From positions 62,001 through 126,000 of the forward strand of contig CBDCUP010000021.1 in the NCBI GenBank assembly GCA_965222655.1: a stretch of 64,000 bases of DNA, in the 5' to 3' direction. The DNA comes from CAUZIZ01 sp965222655 (lineage in GTDB: Bacteria; Acidobacteriota; UBA6911; RPQK01; JAJDTT01). A program made the translations under genes and the position numbers. Positions 56,080-64,000 of the stretch are shown here, one piece after another (the stretch's first letter is position 1; every line of letters starts with the position of its first letter). The notes under the pieces are model-generated. The model worked only from the letters and a program-made list of their open reading frames with translations. It did not search any database and was not told the origin of the DNA.

Positions 56080-59000
56080 ATGCCCAGGGACAACAAGATG
56101 GCCAAGAAGATGAGCTTTTATCCCGAATTTGTACCCAATCAGGTTCTGACCGACACGCAGCTGAATCAGCTGCGGGAGTACCTGGACGAGCAGAGCCGGT
56201 CGACCCGATTTCGCTTGGTTGGAACCGGCATCGTCTGCGGCCTGGAGGCGGCGATCGGGGACGCACGGATTCAGATTTCGGAGGGCTACGGAGTCAGCTC
56301 GGACGGCTATTTGCTTGAGTTGGAAGAGACGGCCTATCGTCACTTCCGGCCCTATGCAGATCCGGATGTGCTTGAGACCGAAACCCAAGATGAGGACGAA
56401 CCCAGGGTTCCTGCGTATGAGCCATGGCGTCGTACCGGATCGAACAAGGGGCAGATCGATATCATCGAGCTGGTGGATGAGGAGACCATGGCGTCGGAGG
56501 AGCCGCCGAAGGACGCCAAGCCGCTCAAGAAAAGTGTCGGCGAGGGACGGGTTCTGGTGCTCTATCTCGAGAAACTCCCGCTCGCCCTGAAGTCCTGTCT
56601 GGTGACCGATTGTGACAACAAAGGGAAGAACATCAATCTCCGCGTCCGAGCGCTACTGGTTCTGAAGAAAGACCTCTCCAAGCTGGAGCCCTGCCCGCCG
56701 GGCCCAGGGCTTGTCCGGATTCCCAGGCTGTACACCGTCGTTGACCTGGATTCGGTCGAGAAGGGGAGCCAGATCGACCAGGGCTACAGCGAGATAGTCT
56801 CGACCGGACTGGACCCGTTGCTGAAAGCGATTCAAGTCGCACTCGAGAAGTATGGGTCCTTTCTGGATATTCAGGACGTGGAAGTCAAGGATCTGGAGGT
56901 CCTGGTCGAGTTCATGGAGAAGGCCCTCGGGGCAAAGACGATCAACCAGTACCACTACGACATCCTCAAGGACCTGGCTTGTGCCTACAACGAGGCAATC
57001 GTTGAGGCCTGCCAGCTCCTGACTGATTGCTGTCCGGAACAGGACTTTCCGCGCCATTTGATGTTGGCTGCGGTGGATGGGGAAGAAGGCTACCGCAACG
57101 AGTTCATCGCGTCTCCGGTTCGCAATGTCGAGCACGGCGATCTGCAAAGGGTGCGTAAGCTCTTCCAACGGATTCTGAGGTTGGCAGCAAGCGTTGCCCT
57201 GGAGAAGACCGAGCGAATCGATATAACGCCGAGTCATACCGAGTTGTATCCGATCGGTGAGAGAGCGGTCCCCTTCTACTACCGGCTTTCTAAGGTTCTC
57301 CGTGAGTGCTGGCTGCCGCAGGATTGCTGTTCTGCGGTCACGCTCAGATCCTTCCATGATGAAAAGAAAGAAGATGACCTGGGCTTCGACTACACAAAGT
57401 CCTCTTTTTTGAGAGTCGAAGGGCATCTGGGACTTAGCTGCGAAGACGGTCTCACGGGAATCGGGGGTCTTCGCACGACACACAACCTCGAATTCGACCT
57501 GCTCTGTCTACATCTCGAGAATCCGGACGCGGCAAGCGACGGGCTCTCCCCGACGATCCTCGAGAAGTGGGGGGAGCTGCGAAACAGCCTACGGGGACTT
57601 CGACTCCTCTTCGGTCAGGCACAGAAGGAGCCTTCCGATCAGATTCAGAAGTCTCTTCAGGAGATCGCAGAGGGAAGAAAAGAACTCGCCGACCTGAGTG
57701 GACAGTGGGCCTCGATCCGATGCGCACGACGACTCCTGTGCGACACTTCGCACCTGGAATCGGACTACCTGATGCTGCGAAGTGAGAGTCTTTGTCTGCT
57801 GGCCAACATCCTGGATTCAGTCAGCTGGCTGGTGGATGCTGCCCGGGAACTGGTCAAGGACGTGGAGGGCGAGGGCAATTCGGGAGAGGGATCTGGCGGG
57901 ATTCCCGTCGAGTTTCTCTTCGAGCCGCTCCTGGTCATGGTCTCGGATCTCAGGGCCAAGCTGGAATCAACCAACGACCCTACGGAGAGGAACCAGATCC
58001 AGCTAGCCCTGACACGCTGGATGGGGATCAAGACAGCACTCGATCTGGTGCTGCACGTTACTGACATCCGAGACAACGCCTTGCCGAAACAGCTCAGCCG
58101 CTTCAATTCCAGCCTTTTCTTGCAGAAGCATAAAGAGCTAGCTGCCGACCTGGCCGCGCTGACGTTCTATGGCAGCCTGGGCGGCGTAGACGGCAGCCAG
58201 ATAGGCCGTTGGGTCGATGCCCTTTCGTCCTGTGTGCACACGGGACTGGCTTCTGTCTTCTCGAACTACACAAAGGTTCGGGAGGAGGACATCAGCCTTT
58301 TCTCGAACTTCGTCAAGAGCTATAGGGGGCTAGAGCATCTGGCCGGGGTCGAGAAAGCAGGAACCTTCATCCTCGTGTCCGAGGGTGCTGGGAAGGCCGA
58401 GAGGGTGGTCGCCGATTTTTCACTCGCCGGGCGCATCAGGTGCTGTTGCGACGTGGACGAAGCGGAGATTTGCTTACCGCTGGTGGCAGGCCAGGACGTA
58501 CACGTCGTAGAGCTTCAATCCATAGAAGGGAACTTTCCGTCTGTTTCCCTCGATATCGACCTGTTGCAGAATGACTATGATCCCAACGCTCAGCCGGTGT
58601 CAGACCGCTCTGGCATGAAGGTCGAGCTGATCGACAAGGTCTCCGAGTTGGGTGCCACACTCACGCTCGATCCCGATTCAGGATTGCTCCGCTATTCATT
58701 GAAAACGCCGATTCCAGGAGCGGTGGACCGCGTCTTGTACGAGTTGCGAGCAGACGATCGATCCTGCAGCGGGCGTGACGTGGGAGTGGTTTTGGTTCTC
58801 TTCAAGCCCGAGAAGGTGGAGGTGCCCGACGAGGGACCGCAACCTGGTCGGATCGTGGGAATCGTTCGTGAGATTCGCGAGACCGAGGAGACTACGCTGC
58901 CGTTGGGCGGTGCCACCGTGACGGTTATTGGCACGAGTCGCTCGGCACTTTCGGACGATTCCGGAAACTTCGCTTTTGCCGACCTGAATCCGGGCGGCTA

Positions 59001-59901
59001 TCGAGTCCGTGCCTCCATGGCTGGATTCAGCACGGATGAGGCCGCCGTCAATGTGGTTCCCGATGGGATACATTCGATCGAGCTTGTGCTGAGGGCGCTG
59101 GAGCAGCCGCCTGCCGGTGGGGTCATAGTGATCGTTACAGATGCACGGACCGGCGCTCCGATTCCGAATGCGGGGGCGGTCCTCACGAACCTGACTACCC
59201 AGCAGATCTTCAATGCCGCGACCGCGGAGAAAGGGCAGGCGACCTTCACCGACCTCGAACCGGGTAAGTACGAGTTACAGGTGGCGGCTGCGGGATTCGT
59301 TTCCGGCGTACCCATAGCCGTGGATGTAGCAGCCCAGACGATTACGGTGCCGGTTCAGTTGCTACGAGTGCTGATCACCGATGGGCAGCTTGAAATACTG
59401 AGCGAGAGGCTTGGCCTTTCGACGGGCGCAACCAAAGCCAGAGCGGAGAATGTTCTTGGCTCCCGTCTTGGAGCGCAGTTGACCGGAGTCAAGGCAGTCG
59501 CTTCCAATCCAAGTGTGTCGAACTCCGCAACCTATGCTCAGACCGAGAAGTTTCTGACGGAGACGTTGCTCGACCCGACCCTGGGTGAGGATGAAGTCGC
59601 CAAGGCCTATAGCGATCTCTCGAGCACGATTTCGAAGACGATCAACCAGGCTGCGGAGGCGAACAAAGCCGCCTATCGCAGTCTGCTCGAAAATGTGAGT
59701 CATGCGTACCTCGATCGTCTGGTGCTGGCGAATCCGGAATCCACGGCTCCCGAGGTTGAGAAGACTGTTGCCGATATGGCTGAGAAACTGAAGAGATCCG
59801 GTGTGGATGTGGAAGGCTTCACGACAAGCTGGAAGGGTGATCAGTTGAAGCTCGAGCTCGGAGCTTCCTCGACCGACAAGGTTCGGCAGCTGTTGGCATG
59901 A
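56080..59901 (+). CDS. Very large eCIS protein with cadherin-like and carboxypeptidase-regulatory-like domains
   Basis: 1273 aa (ATG 56080; ATG 56098 with AGGGA upstream is also possible). The N-terminal FYPEFVPNQVLTDTQLNQLR and RLVGTGIVCGLEA are features of a recurring eCIS protein family. The middle is helical with several Cys. Near 815-900 a segment SLDIDLLQNDYDPNAQ resembles bacterial cadherin/Ig-type repeats. Two carboxypeptidase-regulatory-like folds follow, GRIVGIVREIRETEET (about 923) and GGVIVIVTDARTGAPIPN (about 1012). The tail is helical. It is a candidate for outer baseplate, fibre or receptor-binding role; no separate tail-fibre gene is seen. Confidence 0.8.
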   Translation: MPRDNKMAKKMSFYPEFVPNQVLTDTQLNQLREYLDEQSRSTRFRLVGTGIVCGLEAAIGDARIQISEGYGVSSDGYLLELEETAYRHFRPYADPDVLETETQDEDEPRVPAYEPWRRTGSNKGQIDIIELVDEETMASEEPPKDAKPLKKSVGEGRVLVLYLEKLPLALKSCLVTDCDNKGKNINLRVRALLVLKKDLSKLEPCPPGPGLVRIPRLYTVVDLDSVEKGSQIDQGYSEIVSTGLDPLLKAIQVALEKYGSFLDIQDVEVKDLEVLVEFMEKALGAKTINQYHYDILKDLACAYNEAIVEACQLLTDCCPEQDFPRHLMLAAVDGEEGYRNEFIASPVRNVEHGDLQRVRKLFQRILRLAASVALEKTERIDITPSHTELYPIGERAVPFYYRLSKVLRECWLPQDCCSAVTLRSFHDEKKEDDLGFDYTKSSFLRVEGHLGLSCEDGLTGIGGLRTTHNLEFDLLCLHLENPDAASDGLSPTILEKWGELRNSLRGLRLLFGQAQKEPSDQIQKSLQEIAEGRKELADLSGQWASIRCARRLLCDTSHLESDYLMLRSESLCLLANILDSVSWLVDAARELVKDVEGEGNSGEGSGGIPVEFLFEPLLVMVSDLRAKLESTNDPTERNQIQLALTRWMGIKTALDLVLHVTDIRDNALPKQLSRFNSSLFLQKHKELAADLAALTFYGSLGGVDGSQIGRWVDALSSCVHTGLASVFSNYTKVREEDISLFSNFVKSYRGLEHLAGVEKAGTFILVSEGAGKAERVVADFSLAGRIRCCCDVDEAEICLPLVAGQDVHVVELQSIEGNFPSVSLDIDLLQNDYDPNAQPVSDRSGMKVELIDKVSELGATLTLDPDSGLLRYSLKTPIPGAVDRVLYELRADDRSCSGRDVGVVLVLFKPEKVEVPDEGPQPGRIVGIVREIRETEETTLPLGGATVTVIGTSRSALSDDSGNFAFADLNPGGYRVRASMAGFSTDEAAVNVVPDGIHSIELVLRALEQPPAGGVIVIVTDARTGAPIPNAGAVLTNLTTQQIFNAATAEKGQATFTDLEPGKYELQVAAAGFVSGVPIAVDVAAQTITVPVQLLRVLITDGQLEILSERLGLSTGATKARAENVLGSRLGAQLTGVKAVASNPSVSNSATYAQTEKFLTETLLDPTLGEDEVAKAYSDLSSTISKTINQAAEANKAAYRSLLENVSHAYLDRLVLANPESTAPEVEKTVADMAEKLKRSGVDVEGFTTSWKGDQLKLELGASSTDKVRQLLA

Positions 59902-59928
59902 AGTAGGACGACTCTCGATGAGTAACCC

Positions 59929-61671
59929 ATGAACGAAGGGGCTCGGCACGTCATTCGCAGACAGACTCTCGAATTGGCTGTGACAAGTGACTCTCGGGCC
60001 CAGGCAATCCAGGATGAGGCGCACCGCATCTGCAGGGAGCGACTGATTCCAATCATGGATGGCGTGTTTGATTCACTGGACTCGCCCGACGCAGTTTTTC
60101 GGGTAGAGCGGCTGGAACTGGACCTGGACCCAGTCTCTTCCTCCAATCTCGAAGAAGACCTCGTGGAGCAACTCCGGAGGCACCTGCCGAACGCTCTGGA
60201 GAAAGAGCTCAAGAGGCTGCTTGAGGCACCGGTACGGCAGCGGGCGGGGGCCCTCAGTCAAGCAGCGACACGCCTCCAGGTTCTCGAGACCTTCCTGAGG
60301 ACGGGGACCCTCCCCTGGTGGACGACGTCCGTGGGTTCCTTCGAGCTCGAGCTGTTTTTCGAAAAGGCGATCGAGGAGAGCTCAATACAGGTTGAAGCGC
60401 TGCTGAGACGGATCATGACGCGGCGGATTGCTCGTCGGCTGGCCAAACAGCTAGCCCCTCGGGCTCAGAGTCGTCTGGTGGAAGTTTTGGCTCCAGCCGA
60501 GGCCGCTCAATTCGAAAGGACCGCGCTGGCCTGGCAGGAACTTCTCCTGGATCATCCTGAAAAGACTCAAGGGCTCGACGAGGTCTTTGTTCAAGAGGAG
60601 ACGCTGTATTTCCTGGCTCTGACCGATCGCACCGTCGCTACCACCCGGACCTTGTCCCAGCATTTGCTGCGGCGTTTCGTCGAGACGCAGAATCTTGATG
60701 TAGGAACTTCGGCCCGCCGCTTGTTGGCGAGGAGCGACCCAGAAGAACCGTCACAGGCTTCGCTCCGCGCCTGGCTGCGTGAGGTAGTCGAGACCAAGGC
60801 CGACGCCGACGACCACAGGCGGCGGCGGCGAGCCGCCGCTGCGGAGCGAGCGGAGCTGGGCCTGTCTCAAGAGACTCTGCAGGCTTCTGGCGACGAGGAA
60901 CGGGGAGCTGATCAGGCGACGGGCTCAGATCGGTCGGCCGCGGCGGGATCGTCCCAGGAGGAGATCCAGGAAGGCCGGAGACACGGGGTTCGCGAGGACG
61001 AAGGAGGCAACGCAGCAGAGTTGCGAAGAGCCACCGGGGCCGATGGGGCCGCGGAAGCCGGTGTCCCGGGCGGTTTGCCGGTTCCTGTCGAGATGCCTCC
61101 TTCGGAAGGGGCGCAACTGGGAGAGATGAGTCTCCAGGAGGACAGCCGCGGTCAGGCTCAAATCGAGGATGCAGACTTCCAGTACTTGGACAATGCCGGT
61201 CTGGTAATCGTCTGGCCGTTTCTGGTGAGGTTTTTTCGAGGGATTGAACTGGTTGATGGGGACTCCTTCCGATCACTCGAGGCTCAGGAGAGGGCTGTCC
61301 TAGTGCTCCAGCATCTGGTCACCGGAGTGTTCGAATGGCCTGAACACGAACTCTTTCTCGACAAACTGCTCTGTGGCTGGCCCCCTGAGGAACCGGTTGG
61401 GAAGAAGATTCAACTCACAGAACTGGAGTCGAGCGAAGCCGAGGATCTGCTCGAATCGATGATCCAGCACTGGAAGGTCCTCAAGAAGACTTCAGTTGGC
61501 GGATTTCGCTCGTCTTTTCTTCAGCGTGAGGGACGGCTCAGCCTGCAGGAGAACGGCTGGAGTCTGAGGGTGGCCCGAGCCAGCTACGACGTTCTTCTAG
61601 ATCAATTACCCTGGGGCATCAGCTTTGTCCTGCTGCCCTGGATGAAAGCCCCGATTTTTGTGGAATGGTAA
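59929..61671 (+). CDS. eCIS tape-measure family protein (Afp14-like)
   Basis: 580 aa. The N-terminal domain HVIRRQTLELAVTSDSRAQA, VFRVERLELDLDPVSSSNLE and LVEQLRRHLPNALEKELK, and the C-terminal domain NAGLVIVWPFLVRFFRGIEL, ERAVLVLQHLVTGVFEWPEH, KKTSVGGFRSSFLQREGRLS and LLDQLPWGISFVLLPWMKAP, are the two conserved blocks of the family. Between them (about 300-395) is a low-complexity Arg/Ala/Glu/Gly-rich stretch. In this class the central part can be short. The protein is expected to set tube length. Its stop overlaps the ATPase start (ATGGTAA). Confidence 0.92.
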   Translation: MNEGARHVIRRQTLELAVTSDSRAQAIQDEAHRICRERLIPIMDGVFDSLDSPDAVFRVERLELDLDPVSSSNLEEDLVEQLRRHLPNALEKELKRLLEAPVRQRAGALSQAATRLQVLETFLRTGTLPWWTTSVGSFELELFFEKAIEESSIQVEALLRRIMTRRIARRLAKQLAPRAQSRLVEVLAPAEAAQFERTALAWQELLLDHPEKTQGLDEVFVQEETLYFLALTDRTVATTRTLSQHLLRRFVETQNLDVGTSARRLLARSDPEEPSQASLRAWLREVVETKADADDHRRRRRAAAAERAELGLSQETLQASGDEERGADQATGSDRSAAAGSSQEEIQEGRRHGVREDEGGNAAELRRATGADGAAEAGVPGGLPVPVEMPPSEGAQLGEMSLQEDSRGQAQIEDADFQYLDNAGLVIVWPFLVRFFRGIELVDGDSFRSLEAQERAVLVLQHLVTGVFEWPEHELFLDKLLCGWPPEEPVGKKIQLTELESSEAEDLLESMIQHWKVLKKTSVGGFRSSFLQREGRLSLQENGWSLRVARASYDVLLDQLPWGISFVLLPWMKAPIFVEW

Positions 61672-63029
61672 CCAAGGAACGGGTCACACCCCTGAGCGCC
61701 AATGCTGCCACCCTCGAAAGGGAGCTGGATTGGTTCACGAATGTGCTCCAGACGCGCATCAATCTCTACCTGGCTCGCGACAGCCGCTGGCCCAGCATCC
61801 GTGCGATCGAGCCGCCTGAGTTGAGTCAGGATGAATCCATCTACTCCACCTTCGTGCAGCACTACGAGATGGCATTCGAGGAGCGGCTGGTGGTGTTGCT
61901 GGCACTGGCACCCCACATCCGTCCGCAACTCCTGGACGGATTCTTTCTTTCCAACGAAGATCTGCAGCGCGGACGCACCGAGTTCGGAGGCATCCAGGGT
62001 CGCATGCATGGCGGGTTTCTGCCAACCGGAGAGACCGCGCTCTTCCTGGTGGCAGGTAGCGACCTGGAGAGGCGTCTGTTGGGTCAGCATTTGTTCGATC
62101 GCGACCATTTTTTCGCGCTTCACAACATTGTCAAGCTGGAGACGGCTCCCCTTGGGGAGCCGGTTTTGAGCGGTCAGCTGGTCCTGTCACGCGAGATAGT
62201 GGACTTTCTAACCCGGGGCGAGCTGCGCAAACCGGACTACAGTCAGGAGTTCCCGGCCAAGCTCGTGACATCGGAGATGGAGTGGGACGAGCTTGTCCTT
62301 GCGTCCAGCACCGTCGAACAGCTCAGAGAGCTACATGCCTGGATTCGCCACAGCGACACGCTCATGAGCAGCTGGGCCCTGGGGCGTCGGCTGCTACCCG
62401 GATACAAGAGTCTTTTTTACGGTCCACCGGGTACGGGAAAGACGATCACGGCAACTCTACTGGGAAAGCGGGTCGGCAGGGACGTCTACAGAATCGCCCT
62501 CTCCACCGTAGTCTCGAAATACATTGGGGAAACCGAGAAGAACCTCGAGCGGATCTTCGATCGGGCCGAGAATATGGACTGTATCCTCTTCTTCGATGAA
62601 GCCGATGCGCTCTTTGGAAAACGAACTTCAGTGAGCGACGCCCACGACCGGTACGCGAATCAGGAGGTGTCCTATCTACTTCAACGCATCGAGGAGTTTG
62701 GTGGAATCGTGATTCTTGCCTCGAACTTTCGAAGCAACCTCGACGACGCGTTCATGAGGCGCTTTCAGGCTGTCGTGCACTTCCCGATGCCGAATGCTGG
62801 TGAAAGAAAGCGTCTGTGGGCGGGTGCGTTTTCCGCGGAATCCCAATTGGAGAACCCGGGGTTGCTTGACGAGATATCCGAGAAGTATGAGCTTTCCGGT
62901 GGAGCCATCCTGAACGCCGTTCGTTATGCCTCGTTGATGGCGATCGAGGCTGAATCGAATGTAATCAAACGCGGCGACCTGCTGAAGGGGATTCGCCGGG
63001 AGCTTCAGAAGGAAGGAAAGACTCTTTGA
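61665..63029 (+). CDS. eCIS AAA+ ATPase (Afp15-like)
   Basis: 454 aa. Overlaps the upstream stop by 7 bp. Walker A GPPGTGKT (253-260), Walker B ILFFDEADALFG (307-318), sensor region VILASNFRSNLDDAFMRRFQ with the arginine finger, and a C-terminal lid (YELSGGAILNAVRYASL). The N-terminal 200 residues are specific to the eCIS group. In Afp and PVC this ATPase is needed for particle assembly. Intact. Confidence 0.95.
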   Translation: MVTKERVTPLSANAATLERELDWFTNVLQTRINLYLARDSRWPSIRAIEPPELSQDESIYSTFVQHYEMAFEERLVVLLALAPHIRPQLLDGFFLSNEDLQRGRTEFGGIQGRMHGGFLPTGETALFLVAGSDLERRLLGQHLFDRDHFFALHNIVKLETAPLGEPVLSGQLVLSREIVDFLTRGELRKPDYSQEFPAKLVTSEMEWDELVLASSTVEQLRELHAWIRHSDTLMSSWALGRRLLPGYKSLFYGPPGTGKTITATLLGKRVGRDVYRIALSTVVSKYIGETEKNLERIFDRAENMDCILFFDEADALFGKRTSVSDAHDRYANQEVSYLLQRIEEFGGIVILASNFRSNLDDAFMRRFQAVVHFPMPNAGERKRLWAGAFSAESQLENPGLLDEISEKYELSGGAILNAVRYASLMAIEAESNVIKRGDLLKGIRRELQKEGKTL

Positions 63030-63297
63030 TTGCCGGATCTGGAACTTCAACAATCGGTCGGAGGTCGCGGGTTGCCGGGGAAGGCATCTATTGATGAAAG
63101 AGCAAAGCAGGGCCGCGCACGACTTGAGATGTTTGCAATCTGGTGCCAAATTCCGAGGAGAGAGCAGACAACAGCGCGATCTAACCACGTCCGACCAAAG
63201 TTGCCGCATGAATGATCTAGCGAAACTTTCGCTAGTACGCAAATCGAGGTTGTCTGTCGCTCTGTTCGCTTATCATAATAAAAACGGATAGGAAGAA
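63030..63297. other. Spacer between ATPase and cargo genes
   Basis: No convincing gene. A frame begins right after the ATPase stop (TTG 63030) but its composition is not protein-like. The stretch TTCCGAGGAGAGAGCAGACA near 63148 resembles the microrepeat at 33583. The end (TAGGAAGAA before 63298) provides the ribosome site for the next gene. Confidence 0.4.
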
Positions 63298-63951
63298 ATG
63301 AACTCCTCGCTTCACAGCTCTAACGCAGACCGTTCTTCGGCGGCTTCCCGAGCACCGGTTCATGCTGCCCAGTCGAAGTTGGAAGTTGGACCCACCAACG
63401 ATTCCTTCGAACAAGAGGCGGACAGAGTCGCGACTCAGGTGACAAGCCCACTCGCCGCCGCTTCTGGCCGCTCGGCTGCCTCCGGCGGAGGTGGCCTCCA
63501 GCGGCTTCCCATGGGGTTACGCAGGTCCAGAGCGGTGCCCAACATATCGCGCCTGGTACGTCGCAGAACCCAACGACAGGAGGAGGAAGAGGTACAGGCC
63601 AAGGTCCAGCGGCAAGAAGAGGAGGAGCCTCAGGCCAAACTCCAACGCCAGGAGGAAGAAGAGGAGGTTCAAGCCAGGCTTCAGCGTCAGGAGGAAGAAG
63701 AGCCGCAGGCAAAGCTTCAACTTCAAGAGGAGGAAGAGGAGGTCCAGGCCAGGCTCCAGCGCCAAGAAGAGGAAGAGCCTCAGGCTAAACTTCAGCGCCA
63801 GGAGGAAGAAGAAGCCCAGGCCAAACTCCAACGCCAGGAGGAGGAAGAGGAGGTCCAGGCCCGAGTCCAGCGACAAGAGGAGGAAGAGGTTCAGACAAAA
63901 GCTGAGCCCCATGGACACTCGGGGGGGGCAGAGCGGGGGTCTGGAGAGTAA
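63298..63951 (+). CDS. DUF4157-type eCIS cargo/adaptor protein, frameshifted and cut by window end
   Basis: 217 aa as read. It starts with the eCIS cargo leader pattern (LEVGPTNDSFEQEADRVATQ), then a Glu/Gln repeat array of about ten 11-13-residue units of the type LQRQEEEEEVQAK. The frame ends early at TAA 63949-63951. In the +1 frame the sequence reads SGGLESNLNSSRGQGNPLHE, the start of a DUF4157 metallopeptidase-like domain. The shift falls at a run of eight G (63921-63928); seven would keep the frame. DUF4157 proteins are common eCIS-linked effectors or loading platforms. The rest lies outside the window. Confidence 0.8.
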   Translation: MNSSLHSSNADRSSAASRAPVHAAQSKLEVGPTNDSFEQEADRVATQVTSPLAAASGRSAASGGGGLQRLPMGLRRSRAVPNISRLVRRRTQRQEEEEVQAKVQRQEEEEPQAKLQRQEEEEEVQARLQRQEEEEPQAKLQLQEEEEEVQARLQRQEEEEPQAKLQRQEEEEAQAKLQRQEEEEEVQARVQRQEEEEVQTKAEPHGHSGGAERGSGE

Positions 63952-64000
63952 CCTCAATAGCTCGCGAGGGCAAGGCAATCCGCTGCACGAGGACACCAGG

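Noticed and set aside
37964..63029. Type VI secretion system or contractile prophage
   Set aside because: No TssJLM membrane complex, no ClpV, no capsid, terminase or portal genes; the AAA+ ATPase, DUF4255 cap and DUF4157 cargo point to eCIS.
63572..63909. CRISPR-like regular repeats in the cargo gene
   Set aside because: The units are coding, in frame, directly adjacent and without spacers; they encode a Glu/Gln linker.
63517..63996. Leu/Phe-rich minus-strand frame opposite the cargo repeats
   Set aside because: It is the complement of the Glu/Gln-rich repeats and has no independent start signal or family features.

Overview
The window reads as an insertion-riddled chromosomal region of a GC-rich (by eye, not counted), non-proteobacterial bacterium. 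The Ser/Thr kinase with TolB-like and TPR modules, the FHA-GAF histidine kinase, the sialidase and ThuA/LamG-type secreted proteins and the lipoprotein with NHL repeats are typical of Acidobacteriota or a related phylum. The assignment is inference; there is no rRNA here to settle it.

Layout. 1-7.4 kb: the end of a secreted glycosidase, a RidA protein, three tandem copies of one insertion sequence, and the surviving 3' part of a CMP-sialic acid synthetase-like gene. 7.7-9.0 kb: an IS4-type element. 9.2-15.4 kb: an FHA-GAF histidine kinase, two uncharacterised genes and a large Ser/Thr kinase with TPR repeats. 15.7-23.4 kb: a scrap yard holding a tRNA-Asn-like fragment, one complete and several partial IS91-like elements, a glycosyltransferase fused to IS sequence, and fragments of secreted proteins. 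24.2-31.3 kb: an NHL lipoprotein, a secreted protein split by a palindrome-bounded insertion, a truncated sialidase, gdhA and an ABC permease cut by a second IS91-like copy. 33.7-37.9 kb: a ThuA-domain secreted protein, then nested mobile elements (an IS256-type element inside a 317-bp MITE, next to another MITE).

37.96-64 kb: an extracellular contractile injection system (eCIS, Afp/PVC/metamorphosis-associated type). Gene order on the + strand: DUF4255 cap (Afp16-like), a 358-aa unknown, sheath, two tube proteins, a 56-aa DUF5908 protein, LysM hub protein, VgrG-like spike, PAAR tip, gp25-like wedge, two large baseplate proteins, a 1273-aa protein with carboxypeptidase-regulatory-like domains, the tape-measure family protein, an AAA+ ATPase, and the start of a DUF4157-type cargo or adaptor protein. 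All core parts are recognisable, but the locus carries five insertions. One is a MITE that splits the first large baseplate gene with a clear 8-bp target duplication. Removing it restores one 1335-codon frame. The probable autonomous parent of that MITE, an ISL3-family element with matching ends and shared internal hairpins, lies between the two baseplate genes.

The region therefore shows two things: a full eCIS gene set that is probably inactive or conditional in this genome, and a layered history of mobile elements (ISL3 and its MITEs, IS91-like, IS256-type, tandem IS, IS605-like and IS630-like palindromic insertions) whose order can be partly read from nesting and target duplications.
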